From Tridacna crocea (Eukaryota; Mollusca; Bivalvia; Cardiida; Cardiidae), in the NCBI GenBank assembly GCA_943736015.1, contig OX031062.1:57400962-57464961 (forward strand): a stretch of 64,000 nucleotides of DNA, in the 5' to 3' direction. Positions within the stretch are counted from its first letter, which is position 1. Each line of letters starts with the position of its first letter. Position numbers and translations under genes: made by a program. Shown here piece by piece: positions 56,332 to 64,000 of the stretch. The notes beneath the pieces are model-generated. The model saw only the letters and a list, made by a program, of their open reading frames with translations. It was not told the DNA's origin and did no database searches.

Positions 56332-56815
56332 CAGTCTACCATACAATCCTGAAGAAGGCTGGTGAACTATTTGTTTTAAGCCCGATTCTTTTATTTCAGT
56401 ACCTGAATATCATTTAGAGAAAAAACAAGAAAAAATTTTAGTTTTTCCCAAAAATGAATGTGTTTTAGCCATAAGTTAAGGGTTTTTTTTTTTTTTTTAA
56501 ATATTGATACACACTATATTCGAAATTTTTTTTCATTAAATATGATGTTTCACCAATACAATGACATAAAAGTTGCTGTATAATTGTTGTCTTTTAAAAA
56601 ACTATACATTGGCTTAGTTTTCACTGGTGAAATTTCATCCAGAACTGCCGCACAGCAGGATGTACTAAAAGAAATATTCATAGAATTTCCCCAAAAGATT
56701 GTGATCCCTTTTATCTCCTATTTTTGTAGATCAGATAATAAACTATTACCAAACAAAGTTTCATGAAATTCTGAATGTTTTGAAAAATGTTGAAACTGGC
56801 GATCGTAGTGGTTTT

Positions 56816-57043
56816 GACCCTTTACCAAACAATCCCTCGGTTTTACGGCCCTGAGATAGAGGCCTTTTGAAAACATTATGGGAAAAGGAGAAAATGCTGG
56901 TAACCAGCATTTTCTCCTTTTCCCACAATGTTTTGTACCCTGCTGGAAACAAATTTCAATTTTCGAGTTGCGTTTATTTTGTCGTCTGCAAATGCTTTCA
57001 ATTTGGACCAGTCTAAAAATCTTGTCTTTTGGTAAAGAGTTAA
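56816..57043 (-). mobile_element. TTAA-MITE
   Basis: Right TTAA intact, the left TTAA replaced by TTGA; nearly perfect core. Confidence 0.85.
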
Positions 57044-57705
57044 ACGAGAACGTTTTAAATTAAGCTCTGTTTAAAAAAAAATGAAACATGCCTGTCGATG
57101 CCTTGAAAGTGATATACAAAAACTTGACAGACACAAACAGTCAATATCGTGAACTTTCGCCCAGTACTTAGATGACAACTTGTGGAATCATATTCTCTTA
57201 CCCCTCATACGGCGTCAAAATTGGTCTAGTAGCAACTGCTGCCACTTTTCATGTGATGCTGCACTGGTCACTTATAACCAGAACTTCTTCCTTTTTCTGC
57301 AATGCTTTCAAACCCTGTCGATTCCTGTCGAAGTTGTTGTTTGCAGACGTGTTATAATTTGTTGTTTGGTAAAGAAGTTATTATCAGACAACAAAATTTT
57401 AAACTCTTCGCTTATTGAAACTAGTTAGCTGACGACAAATTAAACTTGGTTCAAACGACGATCTTAGTCTTTTAAAGGGTAGATAACATTGTGGGGAAGG
57501 GGAAAAAAATACTGGTCACCAGCATTTCATCTTTTTCTGTGCTGTTATCATTCATCTTCCATCTCAGGGTTGTGAAAATCTGGAATTGTTTGATAAAAAG
57601 GGTTATTGATTATGATGCATGCAAAACAAGCGTATCGGGATTACTTCAGCTTTGGAAAAGTTGAAGCATAACAAATGTACCTAAACTAAGCCAAGAATAA
57701 CTATT

Positions 57706-57920
57706 AAAACCCTTTACTGCATAATTCCCCTGAAATACACGACTTTTGAAAACACTGCGCGAAAAGGAGAAAATGCTGGTAACCAGCATTTTCTCCTTTT
57801 AGCGCAATGTATTCAAACCTATTTTCAATGTATCCCATCATTTATGCTGCGTTTAAATTGTCGTCTGCAAATGCTTACAATTTGGACCAGGCAAAATTTT
57901 CAGTCGTTTTTAAAGAGGTA
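57706..57920 (-). mobile_element. TTAA-MITE with both outer arms changed to TGCGC
   Basis: The left arm has CTGCGCGAAAAGG and the right arm CCTTTTAGCGCAA, so both moved from TGTGGG/CCCACA to TGCGC/GCGCA. Confidence 0.75.
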
Positions 57921-58300
57921 ACGCTGGAAACACATTATGATCCACAAAAGAGCAGTCCGCAGGATATATTAAAATTATCCCAATAGAAAATATTGGTTTC
58001 TTACCATATTTCCACATGGGGACCACTCAGGGACACATTGCCGCAAAGAAGGAGTGCTCGTCACCAATATTTTTTTTTGCCACATGTTTCCATAAATAAT
58101 CATATTCATGCATTTAATCTCAGAAACAAGCACGATTTTTTTTTCACCAAATATCCATTATAAACTCTTCCTTGTACACATGTAATTTGTTTACGTCAAA
58201 TTATCTGGGAATAAGAACGATTCTAACATGACGCGCGAATTCGGCTCCATAAATACAGTGCAAGGAAAGCGTGGTAAAATTTGCGATGATTCTTATAGAG

Positions 58301-58554
58301 TGACGTCATTCTGTAGACAGGAAGTTAGTGAATTATTCAATGGAACATAATCTTCATCCGCGTTTTAGGAACTTGTTTTCCTTTCAGTAAAAATTGGCAG
58401 GGTTAGAATCGAAATAATCTTCTTTCTACACTGGTTTATCGTTCATTCTAGCATGACACGCGAATTCTGCTCTATAAATACAGTGCAAGGAAAGTGTGGT
58501 AAAATCTGCGACAATTCATTCAGAGTGACGTCATTCTAATATCGAATGACGTCA
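58301..58554. promoter_or_regulatory. Three CRE-like TGACGTCA octamers
   Basis: Perfect palindromic TGACGTCA at 58301-58308, 58526-58533 and 58547-58554, all followed by TTC. The first two lie in duplicated segments that share GCGAATTC and AAATACAGTGCAAGGAAAG. They sit 390-640 bp upstream of the glycosyltransferase ATG. A CREB/ATF role is inference. Confidence 0.4.
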
Positions 58555-58860
58555 TTCAATGAGTGAGTTATAATCGAAATAATCTTCTTTCTATCGTGGT
58601 TTATCGTTCAATAAACCACGTGAGTTATGAGACGCAATGAATAAAACACTCGGGCTATCGCCCTCGTGGATTATTTATTGTGCCTCATAACTCACAACTG
58701 TGATTTATTGAACGATAAACCACGATAGAAAAAAGATTATTTCTTAAACTATGTTTGGGTTATGAGGCGCAAAAAATGAATAAATCACTCGAGCTATCGC
58801 CCTCGTGGATTATTTATTGTGCCCCATAACTTACAACTGTGCTTTATTGAACGATAAGTT
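58420..58860. repeat. Tandem palindromic units with CTCGGGCTATCGCCCTCGTG, upstream of the glycosyltransferase
   Basis: Two units contain GAGTTATGAGRCGCAA, then ACTCGGGCTATCGCCCTCGT, then the inverse TTGTGCCTCATAACTCAC. TTTATTGAACGATAAACCACG occurs directly and inverted. The region ends about 80 bp before the chosen start codon, so it may overlap the promoter or 5' UTR. Confidence 0.6.
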
Positions 58861-58939
58861 TACCACTATAAAAAGAAGATTATATCATAAGCATCAAGTT
58901 CTAAGTAATATTGCTGTCCACATTCTGCCGAAACGTGAC

Positions 58940-61900
58940 ATGTCTGTCTGTTGTAAATTTCGTGTTACAAGCAGATACAGTGTATTTGTACTTGTGATGA
59001 TAACCGTTCTCGTGTACGTGCTAGCGTTTAAATGCAACAGTTATACAATTCGAGGGATAGCCAATGATGCATTCGACTTTGTTCGACATCACAACTATTT
59101 CCGATATTCCTCTCCGCGGAAGGATAATTCCGGTAAGTGGTATTCCAAGTGTTTGTTTTTTTATTCATTACCAAACGACAAAATCTTTAGCTTATCAAGC
59201 ATTTGCAGACGACAAAATAAAAGTGGCTGAAAGTTTGAAATTTGTTTTGTGAAGGGTAGAAAACATTGTGGGGAACGGAGAAAATGCTGGTTACTAGCAT
59301 TTTCTCCTTTTCCCACAATATTTTCTAAAGGCTTCCTTCTCAGGGTCGTCAAAAGTAGGATTGTGTGGTAATGGGCTCAGGTTTTGAGACAAAAGCAACT
59401 TTTTTTTTTGTAGAGTTCACCCTCCACACTATAGATATGTATAAAATATTGTATGCCTAGGAAAGAGTGGGAAGTTGGTAAAAGGTCTGTTCTCTGAACG
59501 CCGGTTTCAGTGGTATCTTTGAGCAGTCATATGGGATCCCTGCAACCAGAACACCTACCTACTAATATGGTTAAAAAAATAGGCTCGTACCATGTTAAAC
59601 TGTTTTCAGTCGACAAATAAAATGTGGCCTGTGCAATGCAGAGAAATGACCCTCCCCTACAAAATGACCCATGGGTCATTTCTCTACGTAGAGGAATGAC
59701 CCGGGTCATTATTCTACGTGAAGAAATGACCCAGCGGGTCATTTCTTTACGTAGAGGAATGACCCAGGTCATTCCTCTACATAGTAAAATGACTTCTGTG
59801 GTCATTTCTCTACGCAGAATAATGACCCGGGTCATTGTGTAGAGGAGGGTCATTTCTCTGCATTACACCGGAATAAATGGGATGGACTGATTGATTGGAT
59901 TGTGTTTAACGCCGTTTTTAACAATATCTCAGTTATATCGCGGCGGCCAGTGCACCTGTTTCATAGAGTTTCTTTTACTAGCACTCCGCACATTTTTCTT
60001 TCCAAGTCACTGGCTGCTTTCCCACATAACGATCTTCGTAACAATGATCAGCGGTGAGAGAGGAATTAATCCTGTCGCAATGACTAATTTCAGTCCCCGG
60101 AAGGAAATTGGCCGAGCCGGGACCTGACAAGGAATGTCGATAGGTGCTTTATTTGTAAAAAGTCGTCGCAAAATAGTCCCGACTGCGAGGCAGGATGCTT
60201 TTAAAACACTGAGAAATAAGGAAAAAATTGTGGTAATCTGTATTTTCTCCCTTTTCCATTAAGGTTCTTCTTCTTCACGTTCGTGAAGGCTTGGGAATTT
60301 CGTAATTAACTGGTATCGATTTATTTCCAGACAGTGCTATTTGCCAGCCAAGAGTAATTCCCCTTGACCCATTTCTGTCAAAGATTGCGACTGATTTGTC
60401 CAACTGGAGTTTTCAAAAGAAAATAAGTTGTCCAAGTATCAACATCACTGAAGCAATTGGAAAACCGAGAAAGAAAATAGTACTACAATGTAATGGGACA
60501 TTTCCAGAATTACAGACACTTTGGACGAATTCTAGTCGGGACGTTTATCGTCTAAAGTTTGGAGATAAATGTCTGAAGGCCTATATTGAACATTGTTGCA
60601 CAGACGGTGCTCCGGTTCCAAACGTTGTCCATTACGTATGGTTTGATGAGACTCGGGTGGAACTGTTTTCTCTCGTGAGTTTCATTAGCGTTGTTCGATT
60701 CATGAATCCCTGCCTCATTGTGTTCCACGGAGAATATGTTCCATACGGGAAGTACTGGGACTACTTTATCAGTATTTTTCCATACGTGGTACATGTACAA
60801 AGACAGCGCCCGAGAAGTATTTTTGGGCAACATTTAACGAGCGACAGACATGGTGCTGATGTCATGAGGTTGGAGGCACTCTTGTGTGAGTAGATCAACA
60901 TGTACACGATCCATGTTCAAGCAAAAGGGGAATTTATTTGTTGTACGGTCAGGTGGCAGGGGACTTGGAAACTTGTTACCGGCTGTGGTTAATCTTGTCG
61001 CCCCGAGCCGAAGTCGAGGTGGCGACATGATTCACCACAGCCGTGAACAAGTTTCCAAGTCCCCTGCCACCTGACCGTACTTTTCGCAGATGCATTAAGT
61101 CCTCTTTTCATAGAGCATGGCTCAATTATACTTTCTTTGCAGACACATCAAATTTTGTTGTTTTTTTTTTAGTATGTTTTGAATTCGGGAGATTCAAGAG
61201 AACTTTTACTTTTAAACAACTGACACTGTCGATTAAAACCATACTATTAAGAATGTACCGGTATATTTCTTCCTCCGTATCAGGACAAATGCCCTCCGGA
61301 CAATTGCTTCCCCCCGGACCATTGCCCCCCCTGAGGACAATTCTCTTTCCCCCCCCCTCCGATCATTGCCCCCCCCCCCGGACAATTCCCCCTGGACTAT
61401 TGCCCCCCAAGGACAATTCTCCCCCCCCCCCCCCCGGACTATCGAGGACAATTCTCCCTGGGACACTTGGAATAGGCAACGTGAGAGGTAACGTGGTTCA
61501 GTTAATTTCGAGCATTATCTATGGTAAGTGAAACCACAGTAATATAGAATATTGCTCAACGCAGACCTTGATTGTTGTCAGTAAGTCAACACCGGTCGCA
61601 GTTTTCCATTTTATCATTTCAAATTATGTACGTTATATGGAAGATCCAGTCCAGCGAATATCAACAACAAAAACATTTGCTTTCATGTTGTTTCCAGGGG
61701 CAAAAGTCCCACTTCGGGGGCAATTGCATGTATCCTCGGGGGGGGGGGGCATTGGTCCGGGAGGAATTGTCCTCGGGGAGCAATAGTTGGGGGGGGTGTC
61801 CTCGAGGGGCAATTGTCCGGGGAGGGGGGAATTGTCCTGGCGGGGCAATTGTCCGGGAGGGAGGAATTGTCCTCAGGGGGCAATTGTCCAGGGGGCAATT

Positions 61901-63153
61901 GTCATAGAATCTGTTTCCTCATTAATGCGATATTTAACAATCCACTTGGGTTTTTTTTGAGGCAATTTCGATTGCCTGTATTACAAAATCTCGGAAAATT
62001 AGAAGTAGAAGTACTCTTCGTAATTATGACGTGCGTACATTACTTGCTGACAGTAAAAGTTGTCTAGAAAAGGCAACTTCGTGATACTTCTCTTTAATGT
62101 TCTTCTTTGCTTCTTGGTGGGAACAGGGTTCCGTACCCATGTGAACTTGTAGCCCATTGGAGAGGTCTTCAAAATGTATTGAAATTACAAGCCAATAAAC
62201 TATTTGAAAACAACGATGCTGACCTCTCTTGGCTTCTTTTTTTTAAAGAAAAACCAACTTGTTCAAGTTTGCGCTGATTTTAACTCATAGGTTGATTCTG
62301 AAGATCAAATTGTACAGTCAGTTATTATCACCGTTCGCTTTGTAGTTAGATACTAGCTTAAGATATAATACTTTATACCTTTTTGTTTGAGTCTGTAATT
62401 TCCTTAGATAATTTACCAATCTCTGCGGTCGCAGTTAACCCCTTCCCAAATAGTCCCTGGTTCTCTCGACCCTGAAAAAGAAAAGGCTTTTTAAAACATC
62501 GTGGGAAAAGGAGAAAATGCTGGTAACCAGCATATTCTCCTTTTCCCACAACGTTTTCTACCTTCCCAGGACAAATTTCAATTTTTGAGTCACATTAATT
62601 TTGTCGTCTGCAAATGCTTTCAATTCGGAACAGTCTAAAATTTTGTCGCTTGGTAAAGATTTAAGCAGTTGCCGTGATATTTTCAGATTACGGCGGCGTT
62701 TATTTTGACTGGGATCAAGTATTACTACGACCTATCGACGAACTACGGCGTTATGACGTCACCATGGGACTGGAAACCCCGAATGCTCTCGCAAACGGAA
62801 TGATTCTATCGGCACCAAACGCAACCTTTCTACAATACTATTATGATGGTTACAAGAATTATACGGGCGAGTGGAATTATAACTCGATTCAATATCCTTA
62901 CAAACTATCCACAGAGTTTCCGGATCTCGTACACATTGCTGGGTACTATTTTTTTCAGCCTTTTTACTCGCTGTCACACTTGTACTATAAAGAGAACTAT
63001 AATTGGGCAGATAGTTATGCTATGCATTTTTACTACATCAAACTTTACACCAAAAAGTATTCAACGTTTGAAAGTATTCGACACGTAAACACAACACTTG
63101 GTGCCGTATGGAGGCACGTACTATTTGGTAATAAGGAACTCTGTGCCGATTAA
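58940..63153 (+). CDS. Type II membrane glycosyltransferase with DXD sugar-binding motif (GT32-like)
   Basis: Exons 58940-59132, 60331-60885 and 62687-63153 join in phase (G+AC, T+AT) into 404 residues ending at TAA 63153. The short cytosolic N-terminus is followed by a membrane anchor YSVFVLVMITVLVYVLAFKC (about 13-32) and a lumenal catalytic region. Family landmarks are VPNVVHYVWFD (about 160-170), HGADVMRLEALL before the exon junction, and YGGVYFDWDQVLLRPIDELR, whose DWD (about 256-258) is the metal/nucleotide-sugar DXD. Several sequons (NIT, NGT, NSS, NAT, NYT, NTT) fit a Golgi lumenal protein. It resembles the family that includes alpha-1,4-galactosyl and GlcNAc transferases, but donor and acceptor cannot be told from sequence. 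An upstream in-frame ATG at 58805 would put about 45 residues before the anchor and lies in repeat DNA, so I prefer 58940. Both introns contain foldback DNA. Confidence 0.88.
59163..59378 (+). mobile_element. TTAA-MITE just inside glycosyltransferase intron 1
   Basis: Starts about 30 bp after the exon 1 donor (59133). The ends have lost TTAA; the core is good. Confidence 0.75.
59631..59868. mobile_element. Palindrome array: alternating AATGACCCGGGTCATT and CTCTACGTAGAG motifs
   Basis: The element is bounded by inverted GTGCAATGCAGAGAAATGAC and GTCATTTCTCTGCATTACAC. Between them two different short palindromes alternate about five or six times. It lies in glycosyltransferase intron 1. Any stretch can pair with its neighbours or with distant units. 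Confidence 0.7.
59893..60126 (-). mobile_element. SINE body in glycosyltransferase intron 1
   Basis: Carries GGCTGCTTTCCCACATAACG, AATCCTGTCGCAATGACTAA and GGAAATTGGCCGAGCCGGGA on the plus strand. It is broken off within the tRNA head. Confidence 0.55.
60943..61080. repeat. 138-bp imperfect palindrome with inner hairpin
   Basis: GTACGGTCAGGTGGCAGGGG at the left is the inverse of the right end, and pairing continues through ACTTGGAAACTTGTT. An inner GTCGCC/GGCGAC stem forms the tip. It starts 57 bp after the exon 2 donor of the glycosyltransferase. Confidence 0.75.
61285..61905. mobile_element. Foldback element, GGACAATTGCCCCC arm family, in glycosyltransferase intron 2
   Basis: The left arm (61285-61470) is a C-rich array of GGACAATT/CATTGCCCCC phrases. 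The right arm (61700-61905) is the inverse, with repeated GGGGGCAATTGTCC. The spacer is about 230 bp. Phrases vary in spacing but keep the ACAATTG core. No coding capacity. Confidence 0.7.
62435..62664 (-). mobile_element. TTAA-MITE ending 22 bp before glycosyltransferase exon 3
   Basis: Both TTAA present (CCCCTTCCCAAA end). The remaining intron is only ...GATATTTTCAG. Confidence 0.85.
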
Positions 63154-63211
63154 CATTTTAACCTGTCAACTTTGGGATTTTTCATTGGCCCACATGTTCG
63201 GCACGGTTACT

Positions 63212-63413
63212 GGGTTCGTATTCACTGACCATTCTAAAGAACATTCTCAGTCTTATTCTTCAGAATTTCGTCAATGTGAAAGTAACAGAACGTCTGATTG
63301 GCTAAACCAATTGGTTTATATAGCCAATCAGAAGTTCTGTTACTTTCGCAGTCAGAAAATCTTGAAGGATAAGACAAAGAACGTTCTTAAGAATGGTTGG
63401 TGAATACGGACCC
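63212..63413. mobile_element. Palindromic MITE, GGGTCCATATTCACCAACC family, long copy
   Basis: The arms are about 95 bp each, including TCTGATTGGCTA and its inverse around the centre. It starts 59 bp after the glycosyltransferase stop codon, so it lies in the 3' UTR if that extends normally. Confidence 0.75.
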
Positions 63414-63611
63414 TGGTATAGTTCCCAGGAAGCAGAATCGAGAGAGATTAGTGTAAGTTGTTTGAAATTGTTTCTCAATCGATGTAAAATAAATATGTGT
63501 AAACTAAACTGACATTTTATCAGCCGGCTAAAGTCTTGACTTATCCAAATTAGAAGCATTTCCGAACGACACATTAAATATCTCAGGGTTTTTTTAAATC
63601 TCAAAATAATG

Positions 63612-63748
63612 GGATCTCATAATAAACAAAATTTACACTGGTTCAAATTGAAAGCACTTGCAGACAACAAAATAAAGGTAACTCAAAAATTGAAATTTGT
63701 TTCCAGCAGGGTACAGCAAACATTGTGGGAGAAGGAGAAAATGCTGGT
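63612..63748 (+). mobile_element. TTAA-MITE, truncated in the core
   Basis: The left half through GAGAAAATGCTGGTA is present, then it is cut by the SINE at 63750. Confidence 0.7.
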
Positions 63749-63749
63749 A

Positions 63750-64000
63750 GTCCGGTGGCCGCTTTCGTTCGTATGGCGTTTACCGTCATTTTTAACATTA
63801 TCTCAGCTATATTGCGACAGCCAGTGCACCAATATATCGTTTTCTTGAGTTTCTATTTCTAGTGCTCGGCGCAAGTCTTTACAAGCTATTGGCTGCTTTT
63901 GCATGTAATCCTTTTTGAGTCAACAACGGTTAATGGCGAGAAAGGAATGAATCCTGTCGCAATAATTATCATCAATTCTCGGAAAAGAAAAGGCGGAGCT
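63750..64000 (-). mobile_element. SINE, cut by the right window edge
   Basis: Same body as at 59893, with GCGACAGCCAGTGCACC and AATCCTGTCGCAATAATTAT. It continues beyond the window. Confidence 0.5.

Noticed and set aside
59527-59853. 108-codon ORF with repeated MTRVIPLRREM
   Set aside because: It is a translation of the palindrome array at 59631-59868, open because the unit has no stop in this frame.
61043-61531. 162-codon Pro-rich ORF
   Set aside because: It comes from the C-rich foldback arm, is low complexity, and lies in an intron of the glycosyltransferase.
63488-63493. AATAAA as polyadenylation signal of the glycosyltransferase
   Set aside because: The same AATGTAAAATAAATATG context occurs at about 7345 and 49865, so it belongs to a dispersed repeat and may be coincidental.

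Overview
This window looks like nuclear DNA from an animal, most likely a bivalve mollusc or another lophotrochozoan. It is AT-rich, its genes are broken into short exons by long GT-AG introns, and the intervening DNA is packed with non-autonomous mobile elements. The organism call is inference from gene content and repeat style; no diagnostic marker gene is present.

Three protein-coding genes can be reconstructed. (1) Minus strand, 279-7738: the 5' half of AASS, the mitochondrial lysine-degrading enzyme. Nine in-frame coding exons give 457 residues covering the lysine-ketoglutarate reductase half; the saccharopine dehydrogenase half lies off the left edge. (2) Plus strand, 33627-52044: a complete eight-exon ATP6AP1 (Ac45, V-ATPase accessory subunit S1), 439 residues. 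(3) Plus strand, 58940-63153: a complete three-exon type II membrane glycosyltransferase of the DXD (GT32-like) family, 404 residues. The genes have unrelated functions and do not form a pathway. The 21 kb between AASS and ATP6AP1 (about 12-33 kb) holds transposon remains (Tc1-like, Tigger-like), a 3-kb duplicated block and one orphan exon-like ORF.

The dominant component is one repeat family of about 230 bp, with roughly 80 intact or decayed copies. It is flanked by TTAA, has CCC...GGG termini, and carries a central near-perfect 65-bp palindrome. It looks like a piggyBac-type MITE. Its TTAA target duplication can be proved inside the window, because two copies of another element differ by reciprocal insertions. 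A second class is foldback elements whose inverted arms are arrays of short repeated phrases, with a different phrase in each family; the best delimited have 9-10 bp target duplications. One of these, ending about 160 bp before the ATP6AP1 start codon, contains a 488-bp TRIM-like LTR retroelement. Its LTRs each carry a tRNA-like sequence with perfect A and B boxes.

Layout: 0-7.7 kb AASS with MITEs in almost every intron; 7.7-13 kb palindromic elements; 13-15 kb a MITE pair and a dispersed core repeat; 15.2-19.2 kb and 24.3-27.3 kb the duplicated block; 19-24 kb dense MITEs and a SINE; 27-31 kb decayed transposons; 30.8-33.5 kb foldback with TRIM; 33.6-52 kb ATP6AP1, with two further foldbacks in intron 1; 52-58 kb MITE-rich intergenic DNA; 58.2-63.2 kb the glycosyltransferase with hairpin-rich introns; 63.2-64 kb a palindromic MITE and SINE.
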